Below, one piece after another: positions 15,803 through 23,639 of a stretch of 64,000 nt of DNA. The number at the start of each line of letters is the position of its first letter. Within the stretch, counting starts at the first letter, position 1. The stretch spans positions 186,001 to 250,000 of the forward strand of contig CAKOMW010000001.1 of assembly GCA_934096805.1 (NCBI GenBank). The letters run 5' to 3'. The notes below the pieces were generated by a model, which saw nothing but the letters and a program-made list of their open reading frames with translations, had not been told where the DNA came from and ran no database searches. A program made the translations under genes and the position numbers. This DNA is from an uncultured Bacilli bacterium (GTDB taxonomy: Bacteria; Bacillota_I; Bacilli_A; RF39; UBA660).

Positions 15803-18355
15803 ATGGAAAAAAAAGAAAATGTTGAAAATGCAAAAAATGTAAATGAAGAAAATTTGGAGAAAGTTAATGTTGATGTTAATAAATTTAATGGCTATTTTCA
15901 TGAGAGGGATAGTTTGGCTGAAAATAATATTGTAGATGAAGTAAAAACTTCTTTTTTGGAGTATTCAATGAGTGTTATTACTTCACGTGCATTACCTGAT
16001 TTAAGGGATGGTTTAAAGCCTGTTCATAGACGTATATTATGGAGTATGTTTAACTCTGGATATACTCCTGATAAACCTCACAGAAAGAGTGCTAAGACTG
16101 TTGGGGAAGTAATGGGTAATTACCATCCACATGGTGATAGTTCTATATATGATGCAATGGTTAGAATGGCACAAGATTTTAATCAACGTTATTTACTTAT
16201 TGATGGACATGGGAATTTTGGTAATATAGAGGGAGACGGAGCTGCAGCAATGCGTTATACTGAGTCTCGTTTGTCGAAGTTGTCTTTGGAACTTCTTAGT
16301 GATATTAGAAAAAATACAGTTGATATGACTAAAAATTTTGATGAAACTCTTGATGAACCAGTAGTTTTACCTAGTAGATTTCCTAATATTTTGGTTAATG
16401 GAACTATGGGGATTGCTGTTGGTATGGCAACTAATATACCTCCTCATAATTTAGGTGAGGTTATAGATGGATGTATTGCTTATATTGATAATCCAGATAT
16501 TGATGTTTTGGGCTTGATGCAATATATAAAGGGTCCTGATTTTCCTACTGGAGGTATAATTCTTGGTAATTCTGGTATTTTAAGGGCTTATCAAACTGGT
16601 AAGGGTACTATTACTATTCGTAGTAGAGCAGAAATTGTTGAACACGGAAATCATTGTAATATAGTTATTACTGAAGTTCCTTATGGTGTTAATACAATGG
16701 ATTTGAAAAATAGAGTTGCTGAACTTGTTAGGGACAAAGTTATTGAAGGTATTTCTGATTATCATACTGATTTAAAGAATGGTGTTAAGATTACAATAAC
16801 ATTAAAGAAGGATGCTAACCCTCAGGTTGTTCTTAATAATTTATATAAACATACTAATTTTCAAATAAGTTATGGTATAACTTTATTGATGATTGATGGA
16901 AAGACTCCAAGAACTTTAGGTCTTAAGGATATCATTTCTAAGTATATTGATCATCAAATGGAAGTAATTGTTAGAAGGACTAGGTTTGATTTAGAAAAGG
17001 ATGAAAGACGTGTTCATATTTTAGAGGGATATAAAATAGCACAAGATAATATAGATGAGGTTATTAAGATAATTAAGTCTGCTACTAGTGATGTTGAGGC
17101 TAAAAATAATCTGATTTCTAGATTTGGTCTTACTGAAATACAGACTGATGCTATTTTGGAATTGAAGTTGCGTCGTTTGACTGGTCTTGAAAGGGAAAAA
17201 ATTGAGTCAGAGCTTCAATCTTTATTATTGGAAATTGAGGAATTAAAAGCTATTCTTGCTAGTAATGATAAGGTTCTTGCTATTATTAAGAAAGAAATGC
17301 TTGAAATTAAGGCTAGGTTTGCTGATGAAAGAAGAACTTCTATTGATATGACGGCAATTGATTATATTGAGGATGAATCTTTGATTCCGGTTGAAAATAT
17401 TATGGTTTCTCTTACTGATAAGGGTTATATTAAGAGATTGTTAACAAGTACTTATAGAGCTCAAAATCGTGGAGGTGTTGGCATTAAAGGAATGTCTACA
17501 AACGAAGAGGATTTTGTTAATAAGTTAGTTACTTGTTTAACTCATGATCATTTATTGTTCTTTACTAATTTTGGTAAGGTTTATAGGATTAAAGGGTATG
17601 AAATACCAGAATCTAGCAGACAGTCTAAGGGATTGCCTATTGTTAATTTATTGCCTTTAGAGAAGGGTGAATTTGTTAATTCTATTATTCCTATTGATCC
17701 TAATGAAGTGGATGATAGCAAGTGTTTAATTTTCTTTACTATGACTGGTCTTGTTAAAAGGACTCCTATTAAAGAGTTTGAATCTATTAGGAAGAACGGT
17801 AAGATTGCTATTACTTTGAAGGAAAATGATGAATTAATTAGCGTTAAGATGGCTTCTGGCAATGATGAGGTTATAATGGCTTCAGATAGTGGTAGAATGG
17901 TAAGATTTAATGAATCAGAGGTTCGTCTTATGGGTAGATCTGCTTCTGGAGTAAAGGGAATTGATTTGGTCGGTTCTAAAGTAATTGGGGCTGAGATTGT
18001 TAATCCTAATGAATATATTCTTGTTGTTACTTCTAATGGTTATGGTAAAAAGACTGATGTTAGTGAGTATCGATTAACTCATCGTGGTAGCAAGGGTGTT
18101 AAGGCTTTAAATATTACTGATAAAAATGGTTTAATTATTGCGTTTAAATCTGTTATTGGTAATGAGGATATAATTATTACTACTAATAATGGTATTGTAA
18201 TTAGACTTGATATTAGCAAAATTTCAACTTTGAAGAGGAATACACAGGGTGTTAGATTAATGAGTCTAAAGGACGGACAATTAGTTACTTCTGTAACTGT
18301 TGCGTCGAAGGTTGATGTTATTGATTCGGATAATGAACAAGAAATTGATACTTAG
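15803..18355 (+). CDS. gyrA: DNA gyrase subunit A
   Basis: 850 aa. Breakage-reunion subunit with the active-site region DGLKPVHRRILW, HPHGDSSIYDAMVRMAQ and the catalytic tyrosine in AMRYTESRL. The C-terminal beta-pinwheel repeats follow and include the GyrA-box-like motif QNRGGVGIKG. An N-terminal extension of about 35 residues rich in Asn, Glu and Val precedes the conserved start. The ATG at 15803 is preceded by AGGTGG. A terminator overlaps its stop codon and closes the recF-gyrB-gyrA unit. Residues homologous to the quinolone-resistance region look normal (the serine is retained in HGDSS). Confidence 0.98.
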   Translation: MEKKENVENAKNVNEENLEKVNVDVNKFNGYFHERDSLAENNIVDEVKTSFLEYSMSVITSRALPDLRDGLKPVHRRILWSMFNSGYTPDKPHRKSAKTVGEVMGNYHPHGDSSIYDAMVRMAQDFNQRYLLIDGHGNFGNIEGDGAAAMRYTESRLSKLSLELLSDIRKNTVDMTKNFDETLDEPVVLPSRFPNILVNGTMGIAVGMATNIPPHNLGEVIDGCIAYIDNPDIDVLGLMQYIKGPDFPTGGIILGNSGILRAYQTGKGTITIRSRAEIVEHGNHCNIVITEVPYGVNTMDLKNRVAELVRDKVIEGISDYHTDLKNGVKITITLKKDANPQVVLNNLYKHTNFQISYGITLLMIDGKTPRTLGLKDIISKYIDHQMEVIVRRTRFDLEKDERRVHILEGYKIAQDNIDEVIKIIKSATSDVEAKNNLISRFGLTEIQTDAILELKLRRLTGLEREKIESELQSLLLEIEELKAILASNDKVLAIIKKEMLEIKARFADERRTSIDMTAIDYIEDESLIPVENIMVSLTDKGYIKRLLTSTYRAQNRGGVGIKGMSTNEEDFVNKLVTCLTHDHLLFFTNFGKVYRIKGYEIPESSRQSKGLPIVNLLPLEKGEFVNSIIPIDPNEVDDSKCLIFFTMTGLVKRTPIKEFESIRKNGKIAITLKENDELISVKMASGNDEVIMASDSGRMVRFNESEVRLMGRSASGVKGIDLVGSKVIGAEIVNPNEYILVVTSNGYGKKTDVSEYRLTHRGSKGVKALNITDKNGLIIAFKSVIGNEDIIITTNNGIVIRLDISKISTLKRNTQGVRLMSLKDGQLVTSVTVASKVDVIDSDNEQEIDT

Positions 18356-18368
18356 GTATCTTTTTTTT
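18347..18368 (+). terminator. Terminator after gyrA
   Basis: GATAC-TTAG-GTATC hairpin spanning the gyrA TAG stop, followed by T8. Confidence 0.8.
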
Positions 18369-18411
18369 GTTGAATGTTTGTTCGTTTTTTAAAATAACAT
18401 TTTTTACAAAT

Positions 18412-18450
18412 TGTTAATAAGTCTGTATTTTTGGTGTTTCACGTGAAACG
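18412..18450. other. parS site 1 with upstream DnaA-box-like 9-mer
   Basis: TGTTTCACGTGAAACG at 18435-18450 matches the Bacillus parS consensus at 15 of 16 positions (last base G). Fourteen nt upstream, AAATTGTTAATAA contains the box-like TGTTAATAA (18412-18420). This copy has no extended palindrome arms. ParB would nucleate and spread here. Confidence 0.88.
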
Positions 18451-18544
18451 TTTTGAGTTATTTTTATTGTGTTTATTGTTGATTATTATTTATATTTAGT
18501 TTCTTTATTTTATGTATATTAAGTTTTTTAATTAAAAAATATGG

Positions 18545-18573
18545 TTGACTATGCTTTAATTTTATTATATTAT
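18545..18573 (+). promoter_or_regulatory. Promoter of the SRP RNA gene
   Basis: TTGACT (18545-18550), 17-nt spacer, TATTAT (18568-18573), with the predicted start at the first base of the RNA (18580). Confidence 0.6.
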
Positions 18574-18579
18574 ATATTT

Positions 18580-18660
18580 GTGCAACGCATATGTTTGAAC
18601 TAGGTCAGGACCGGAAGGTAGCAGCCTTAAGAATCTTTGTGTGTGTGCACTTTTTTTTTA
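18580..18660 (+). ncRNA. ffs: Signal recognition particle RNA, small 4.5S-type
   Basis: The universally conserved SRP domain IV loop is present: GGTCAGGACCGGAAGGTAGCAGCC at 18603-18626 (shown here only as the family hallmark: GGAA tetraloop and the internal AGGA/AGCAGCC sides). The ends GTGCA (18580-18584) and TGCAC (18646-18650) pair, and T9 follows as terminator, so the transcript is about 75-80 nt. This is the short Gram-negative-like form, without the Alu domain found in B. subtilis scRNA. It binds Ffh for membrane protein targeting. Confidence 0.93.
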
Positions 18661-18670
18661 GGAGGATTTT

Positions 18671-19114
18671 ATGAGATGTGATGAATATTATTTTGATTTA
18701 GCTTTAAAGGAAGCTGATTATGCTTTTAAATTACGTAATGTACCTGTTGGTGTTGTTATTGTTAAGGATGGAGTAGTTGTTTCTAAGGCTCATAATTTGA
18801 AGAATAGTAGTAATGTATCGGTTTATCATGCTGAAGTTTTGGCTATTATTAGAGCTTGTAGAAAGCTTAAAAGATGGATTTTGGATGATTGTGTTATGTA
18901 TGTTACTTTGGAGCCGTGTGAAATGTGTATGAATGCTATTGCAGAATCTCGTATTAGAGACGTAAGATATTTGGTTTCTTCTAATTATTATGAAAATTTA
19001 AAAAAGAATTATAATTTGATTGATGATAAATGTTTTTGTTCTAATTCTGATTTAGCGAATAAATATAGAAAAAATCTGTATGATTTTTTTGATTGTATTA
19101 GGAATGATGTATAG
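18671..19114 (+). CDS. tadA: tRNA-adenosine(34) deaminase TadA
   Basis: 147 aa zinc deaminase converting A34 to inosine in tRNA-Arg(ACG). The catalytic motifs HAEVLAI (His ligand and Glu) and LEPCEMCMNAI (two Cys ligands) are intact. VPVGVVIVKDG at about residue 24 is the usual N-terminal strand. It begins right after the SRP RNA terminator with a strong site (AGGAGG), so read-through of the SRP RNA may supply its message. Bacillus has the same neighbours (yaaJ, scr, dnaX) in a different order. Confidence 0.94.
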   Translation: MRCDEYYFDLALKEADYAFKLRNVPVGVVIVKDGVVVSKAHNLKNSSNVSVYHAEVLAIIRACRKLKRWILDDCVMYVTLEPCEMCMNAIAESRIRDVRYLVSSNYYENLKKNYNLIDDKCFCSNSDLANKYRKNLYDFFDCIRNDV

Positions 19115-19130
19115 ATTATTTTTTAGAAAT

Positions 19131-19180
19131 TGTTAATAAGTATGTTCAAAGATATGTTTCACGTGAAACATATCTTTGAA
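19131..19180. other. parS site 2 in a 36-bp perfect palindrome, with DnaA-box-like 9-mer
   Basis: Perfect TGTTTCACGTGAAACA at 19155-19170. It is extended symmetrically by 10 bp on each side (left arm TTCAAAGATA), making a 36-bp perfect palindrome 19145-19180. TGTTAATAA lies at 19131-19139, 15 nt before the core. The hairpin follows tadA and may double as its terminator. Confidence 0.92.
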
Positions 19181-19354
19181 TTTTATTATTAATTTTCATA
19201 TTTTTAATATGGTTTTATATTTTATTTGTGTAATATGTTTTTTTTTAAATTTTATATTGATATTTGTGTTATATGTTATTTACTGATGATTTATTTTGTT
19301 TAATTTGTTAATTATGTCTTTTGTTTGTCATGAAAATATACTGATAATTATTAT

Positions 19355-19378
19355 AAATTATTTCCCGGGAAATAATTT
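19355..19378. other. Noc-binding site 1 (NBS)
   Basis: ATTTCCCGGGAAAT at 19360-19373 equals the published B. subtilis Noc consensus. It is the core of a 24-bp perfect palindrome. CCCGGG is very unusual in this AT-rich sequence. Confidence 0.82.
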
Positions 19379-19403
19379 TATAGCGTAGCTTTTTTTTTAT
19401 GGT

Positions 19404-19431
19404 ATTCAATGTTTCACGTGAAACATTGAAT
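19404..19431. other. parS site 3 in a 28-bp perfect palindrome
   Basis: TGTTTCACGTGAAACA at 19410-19425, extended by 6 bp on each side (left arm ATTCAA). It lies 25 nt to the right of NBS 1. Confidence 0.92.
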
Positions 19432-19572
19432 CTAATTATTTTTATTTTGTAATAGATATGAATATTTTTTTTGTATTTTCTTATTTTTTATAAATTTGTT
19501 TAAATTTCCAGTGTCTTTTAAATAAAATTGTTTTATTTTTCCTTATAATTTATTATTGATTATAAAATTTTT

Positions 19573-19602
19573 AATACTATGTTTCACGTGAAACATAGTA
19601 TT
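19573..19602. other. parS site 4 in a 30-bp perfect palindrome
   Basis: TGTTTCACGTGAAACA at 19580-19595, extended by 7 bp on each side (left arm AATACTA). It lies 17 nt to the left of NBS 2. Confidence 0.92.
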
Positions 19603-19619
19603 CTCTTTGAAATTTTGTT

Positions 19620-19645
19620 AAAATTATTTCCCGGGAAATAATTTT
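19620..19645. other. Noc-binding site 2 (NBS)
   Basis: ATTTCCCGGGAAAT at 19626-19639 inside a 26-bp perfect palindrome. The arms are nearly identical to those of NBS 1, unlike the parS arms, which vary. Confidence 0.82.
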
Positions 19646-19789
19646 TGTTTTTCTTTGGGTGTTTAAAAATTCTGTGTTTATTTGTTTTTTTAATATGAAT
19701 ATGAAATATATTTTAGTATTGCTTATAATAGTTTAAGAAATAAATGATTGTTTTTGTGTTGCTTTATGCTTTTATTAATTTTGTTAAAT

Positions 19790-19831
19790 TGTTAATAACT
19801 TTTTTGTTCAATGTTTCACGTGAAACATTGA
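19790..19831. other. parS site 5 with DnaA-box-like 9-mer
   Basis: TGTTTCACGTGAAACA at 19812-19827, extended by 4 bp on each side (24-bp palindrome 19808-19831). AAATTGTTAATAA precedes it (9-mer 19790-19798, gap 13 nt). Confidence 0.92.
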
Positions 19832-19864
19832 GACATTATGCTTTTTCTTTGTTTTAGATTGTGT

Positions 19865-19870
19865 TATAAT
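19865..19870 (+). promoter_or_regulatory. -10 element of the dnaX operon promoter
   Basis: TGTTATAAT, an extended -10. The predicted transcript start near 19877 leaves only a short leader before dnaX. Confidence 0.5.
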
Positions 19871-19896
19871 ATTTTTATCTTTTGTGGGGTGATATT

Positions 19897-21585
19897 ATCG
19901 GATATTTGGCTTTGTATAGAAAATATAGACCTGCTAAATTTAGTGATGTGGCGGGACAAAAACATATTGTAAAAATATTTGAAAATTCTATTAGTAATAA
20001 TTGTCTATCTCATGCTTATTTGTTTTCTGGTCCACGTGGTACTGGTAAGACTAGTTTGGCTAAGATTATTGCTAAAACTATTAATTGTTTGAATTTGTCT
20101 GGTGTTTCGTTTTGTGATGAATGTAATAGTTGTTTGGCTTTTAATAGTAAAAATAATCCTGATATTATTGAGATTGATGCTGCTTCTAATAACGGAGTTG
20201 AGGAAATTAGAAGAATTCGTGATAGTGTTAGTTTAATGCCTAGTATTTCAAGGTATAAAGTTTATATTATTGATGAAGTTCATATGTTGTCTACTGGTGC
20301 ATTTAATGCTTTATTGAAAACTCTTGAAGAACCTCCTGCACATGTAATTTTTATATTGGCTACTACAGAGTTTTATAAAATACCTGAGACTATTGTTTCT
20401 AGATGTCAGTGCTTTAATTTTGGTCGTATTTCTAATAATGAAATTGTTGAAAAGTTGAAGTATATTGTTGATTCTGAGAATATTAAGATTGATGTTAATG
20501 TTCTTGAGTTAATTGCTAAATATAGTGATGGTGGTTTGAGGGATTCTATTAGTATGCTTGATAAATTGACTTCATTTTCTTCGGATGTTTCTGTATCGGA
20601 TTTTTATGCTTTAAAGGGTGTTGTTGATAATGAGTCTTTGTCTTCTTTAATTAGTTATATTTGTAAGGGTGATGTTTCTAATGTTTTGGGTCTTTTAAAT
20701 GATTTTGAAGATAGTGGTAAGGATGTTGTTTTGTTGATTGAAAGTCTTATGTTTATGCTAAAGGATATGCTAATTGAATCGTATACTAATCCTAATGTAG
20801 AATATAATTCTGAATTAGTTTATGATTTAATTCTTAATTTAAATGATTTACATATTTTACTTAAAAAGAGTAGTAATAAAAAAATAATATTTGAGGTTGG
20901 AATGGTTAAGATTGTTAGTAAGTATTTTGTTAATAATAAAGACAATGCCACAAACAAAAGTTTGTTTTATTCTGCCGGTTCAAGTGGTGATGATATATTT
21001 ATTAATGTTGATAATGATAAAGAAAGTAAAATTAATGATGATATTGATGTTAATACCAAAAGTAAATCTTTAAAAAGTGAAAAAAGTTTTATGAATAATG
21101 ATATTGTGTGTTATAATAAGGATGTTAGAATTAACAATGCTTTTTCCTTAGCTGATAAAAGTATATTAAATGATTTACGTATTAAATGGGTGTTGTTTTC
21201 AGATTATGTATCTGATTCTGACATTTCATTGTTTGTTTCTTATTTATTAGATAGTACTTTGAGAGTTGCTGGTAAAAGTGAGTTGATTTTATCTGTTAAA
21301 TATGATTCTGTTTTAAAAAATATTGATAATAATATTTCTTTGATAGAAAAGGTATTTAATGATGTTATGAATAGTAATTATAAACTTGTTTTTGTTAATG
21401 AATCACAATGGAATAACTTAAAAAATGAGTATATTGCAAATATTAAGAGTGGAAAAGTTTATAATTATATTGATGATGAAAATAGCAATAATAATGTTGT
21501 TGATTCTTTAAAGAATGATGATGAAGTTGATTGTACTTCTGATGTTATTTCTTTGTTTGGCAATGATGTTATTGAATTTAAGTAG
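19897..21585 (+). CDS. dnaX: DNA polymerase III gamma/tau subunit (probable AUC start)
   Basis: Clamp-loader AAA+ subunit, 562 aa from this start. It has GYLALYRKYRPAKFSDVAGQ, Walker A GPRGTGKTS, four zinc-finger cysteines (CLNLSGVSFCDECNSC), DEVHMLS and the ATTE sensor. The tail from about residue 340 is low in similarity, as expected for tau. No ATG fits the start. Family proteins begin M-x-Y-x-ALYR, which places the initiator on ATC at 19897-19899, at ideal distance from GGGGTGAT (19886-19893). In-frame TTG codons at 19882 (before the ribosome site) and 19906 (within the conserved segment) are the alternatives. It leads dnaX-ybaB-recR-bofA-holB-ricT-pth-mfd. Confidence 0.93.
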   Translation: MGYLALYRKYRPAKFSDVAGQKHIVKIFENSISNNCLSHAYLFSGPRGTGKTSLAKIIAKTINCLNLSGVSFCDECNSCLAFNSKNNPDIIEIDAASNNGVEEIRRIRDSVSLMPSISRYKVYIIDEVHMLSTGAFNALLKTLEEPPAHVIFILATTEFYKIPETIVSRCQCFNFGRISNNEIVEKLKYIVDSENIKIDVNVLELIAKYSDGGLRDSISMLDKLTSFSSDVSVSDFYALKGVVDNESLSSLISYICKGDVSNVLGLLNDFEDSGKDVVLLIESLMFMLKDMLIESYTNPNVEYNSELVYDLILNLNDLHILLKKSSNKKIIFEVGMVKIVSKYFVNNKDNATNKSLFYSAGSSGDDIFINVDNDKESKINDDIDVNTKSKSLKSEKSFMNNDIVCYNKDVRINNAFSLADKSILNDLRIKWVLFSDYVSDSDISLFVSYLLDSTLRVAGKSELILSVKYDSVLKNIDNNISLIEKVFNDVMNSNYKLVFVNESQWNNLKNEYIANIKSGKVYNYIDDENSNNNVVDSLKNDDEVDCTSDVISLFGNDVIEFK

Positions 21586-21595
21586 GAGGGATATT

Positions 21596-21895
21596 ATGAA
21601 TATGCAGGCTTTAATGAAACAAGCTCAAGCAATGCAAAAAGAAATTACAAATATAAAAAAAGAAATTGATAATTCTGAGTTTGAAGGTAGTAGTTCTTTG
21701 GTTAATGTTGTGGTTAATGGGAAGAAGGAAGTTTTAAGTGTTAAAATTTCTTCTGATGCTTTTGATTTGAAGGATGATATTTCAATGTTGGAAGATATGG
21801 TTGTTCTTGCTTTGAATAATGCTTTTAATAAAGTTGATAGGACCACTAATGAAAAAATGGGCAAATATTCTAATATGATGTCAGGATTGATGTAG
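21596..21895 (+). CDS. ybaB: YbaB/EbfC nucleoid-associated protein
   Basis: 99 aa. The start MNMQALMKQAQAMQKEI and the central VVVNGKKEVLSVKIS are the family hallmarks. It forms dimers that bind DNA with low specificity. Its ATG at 21596 has GGAGGG upstream, 10 nt after dnaX. The conserved dnaX-ybaB-recR order supports the call. Confidence 0.94.
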   Translation: MNMQALMKQAQAMQKEITNIKKEIDNSEFEGSSSLVNVVVNGKKEVLSVKISSDAFDLKDDISMLEDMVVLALNNAFNKVDRTTNEKMGKYSNMMSGLM

Positions 21896-21896
21896 T

Positions 21897-22496
21897 ATGT
21901 TTTTTCCTAAGAGTTTATCTGATTTAATAGAGTATTTCAAAAAATTTCCTGGTATTGGGGTGAAAACTGCTGAAAGATTGGCTTTTTCTGTTTTGGATTT
22001 CTCATTGGAAGATGTTGATGGTTTTGCTAAAGCTTTATGTAGTGTGAAGTCTGAAATAAAAGCTTGTAGTATATGTGGAACTTTAACTGATAATGATGTT
22101 TGTTTTGTATGTGCTGATAATTCGCGTAAAACTGATAGCATTTTGGTTGTTGAACATTCTAAAGATGTTTTTCTGTTTGAGAAAATGGGCAATTATAATG
22201 GTTATTATCATGTTTTAGGTGGTTTAATTTCTCCGCTTGATGAAGTTGGTCCTGATGATATTTCTATTACTGAGTTGCTTGAAAGAATTAAAAAGAATAA
22301 GGTAAAAGAGGTTGTTTTGGCTATTAGGTCTGGCATAGAAGCAGATACTACTTCATTGTATATTAAGAGATTATTAGAACGTGATGGGGTAGTAGTGTCT
22401 AGAATTGCTAACGGTATTCCGATTGGTGCAGAGATGGAATATATTGATGCTCTTACTTTGGAAACTGCTTTAAATAATAGAAAAGAAGTATTTTAA
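21897..22496 (+). CDS. recR: Recombination protein RecR
   Basis: 199 aa, standard length. It has an N-terminal helix-hairpin-helix (FKKFPGIGVKTAERLAF) and a C4 zinc finger (CSICGTLTDNDVCFVC). The TOPRIM domain contains ILVVEHSKDVFLFEKMG and YHVLGGLISPLDEVGPDD. It acts with RecF and RecO on gapped DNA. The ATG is one base after the ybaB stop, so translation is coupled. Confidence 0.96.
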   Translation: MFFPKSLSDLIEYFKKFPGIGVKTAERLAFSVLDFSLEDVDGFAKALCSVKSEIKACSICGTLTDNDVCFVCADNSRKTDSILVVEHSKDVFLFEKMGNYNGYYHVLGGLISPLDEVGPDDISITELLERIKKNKVKEVVLAIRSGIEADTTSLYIKRLLERDGVVVSRIANGIPIGAEMEYIDALTLETALNNRKEVF

Positions 22497-22532
22497 TTTA
22501 TTATAATCATATATTTTTTTGAGGTGTTTTTC

Positions 22533-22718
22533 TTGAAAAAATATGTGTGTTTATATGGCAAAAAATTGCTTTTGGCGCCTTTTATTTTATATGTTTATGA
22601 TTTGATAATGGGCTCTTCAAGTTATTTTATTCCTATTAATTTAATAACTATTTTGGTTGTTGGTTTTTTGGATATTTTTGGTCTTTTGATTTTGATACTT
22701 CTTTTATTTATAGTATGA
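22533..22718 (+). CDS. bofA: BofA-like small membrane protein (inhibitor of pro-sigma-K processing)
   Basis: 61 aa starting from TTG (22533-22535) after the ribosome site GAGGTG. It has two hydrophobic segments: LLLAPFILYVYDLI and the C-terminal half. The C-terminal pattern PINLITILVVGFLDIFGLLILILLL matches the BofA motif (polar PIN, then hydrophobic with V-G, and a helix-breaking G). BofA holds the SpoIVFB protease inactive in the mother-cell envelope of Bacillus. It is shorter than the ~87 aa Bacillus protein. Its place directly after recR is the same as in Bacillus, which supports the call. Confidence 0.72.
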   Translation: MKKYVCLYGKKLLLAPFILYVYDLIMGSSSYFIPINLITILVVGFLDIFGLLILILLLFIV

Positions 22719-22730
22719 GAGGTGATTGAT

Positions 22731-23639
22731 GTGCTTGAAGAATATAAAGAATCACAAAGTATTTTTTATAATTACATTGTTAATTCTGTTAATAATGATT
22801 GTATTTCTCATGCTTATTTAATTGAAACTAATGGAGTGTCGTATGGATTAAATTTAGCTGTTTCTCTTGCTAAATTTTTTCTGTGTAAAAATAATGATAA
22901 AAAAAAGGATAGAATAATTTATGAGGTTGATAGAGGCATTTATCCTGATTTGTATTTGATTGATAACGATAGTAGTGATATCAAAAAGGATGATATTTTA
23001 GATTTGAAAAAGAACTTTTCTTTGAAATCACAGAATGATAATTATCGTATTTATATTATTAATAATGCTAATTTATTGAATAGTGTTTCTTCTAACTCAT
23101 TGCTTAAGTTTTTAGAGGAACCTGAAAATGATATTATTGCAATTTTACTTGTTGATAGTAGGTTTGATTTAATGGACACTATTGTTTCTAGGTGCCAAGT
23201 TTTATCATTAATTAATAATGGTTCTAGTTTGTCTAAATTAAATTGGAATAGTAATGGTTCTTCATTAAATTATGAAGATTTTGTTAATGAAGAAATTGCT
23301 TTTTTTGTTGATTTTTGTGTTAAGATGGATTTGAAAAATGAGTTTTTATTAATGAATGATTTTATAAAAAAAATAAAGGATAATTTATATGCTTTTTTAG
23401 TTGTTTCTCTTTATTTTTATTATGATATTTTTAATATGTATTATCAGAAAGATCTTGTTTTTTTGAATGGTTTTGTGAATGAAAAGCAAAAAGTGATGAA
23501 AAATAATTCCATTAATGTTATAATAAATAAAATTAATTTAATAAATTTATTTATTAACAAGTGTAATACTAATGTTAATAAAGACTTATTGATTGACGAT
23601 TTTATTTTTAAAATGACTGGAGATGATTTTGATGATTGA
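22731..23639 (+). CDS. holB: DNA polymerase III delta' subunit
   Basis: 302 aa, smaller than B. subtilis HolB (~329). It is an AAA+-like clamp-loader subunit without a functional Walker A. The order NNDCISHAYLIETNG, YRIYIINNANLLNSVSSNSLLKFLEEPEND and DTIVSRCQVL corresponds to the delta' signature (LLKxLEEPP, SRCQ). The GTG at 22731 is preferred because the GTG at 22722 is part of the Shine-Dalgarno AGAGGTG. The end overlaps ricT by 8 nt. Confidence 0.9.
   Translation: MLEEYKESQSIFYNYIVNSVNNDCISHAYLIETNGVSYGLNLAVSLAKFFLCKNNDKKKDRIIYEVDRGIYPDLYLIDNDSSDIKKDDILDLKKNFSLKSQNDNYRIYIINNANLLNSVSSNSLLKFLEEPENDIIAILLVDSRFDLMDTIVSRCQVLSLINNGSSLSKLNWNSNGSSLNYEDFVNEEIAFFVDFCVKMDLKNEFLLMNDFIKKIKDNLYAFLVVSLYFYYDIFNMYYQKDLVFLNGFVNEKQKVMKNNSINVIINKINLINLFINKCNTNVNKDLLIDDFIFKMTGDDFDD

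Larger units (their letters stand above)
19115..19896. other. Non-coding centromere-like region with parS and Noc-site cluster
   Basis: Almost 800 nt with no open frame that I can support, in an otherwise compact genome. It is strongly T-rich and holds four parS sites, two Noc-site palindromes and two box-like 9-mers, listed separately. The element order is box-parS, then NBS-parS, then parS-NBS, then box-parS, nearly mirror-symmetric. The dnaX promoter lies at its right end. Confidence 0.8.

Noticed and set aside
19145..19180. 36-bp palindrome considered only as the tadA terminator
   Set aside because: The centre is an exact parS and the same core recurs four times with different arms; the T run after it is weak. 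A secondary terminator role remains possible.
19355..19645. CCCGGG palindromes considered as restriction-modification or mobile-element ends
   Set aside because: They match the Noc site exactly, are not flanked by target duplications, and lie between parS sites without any element.
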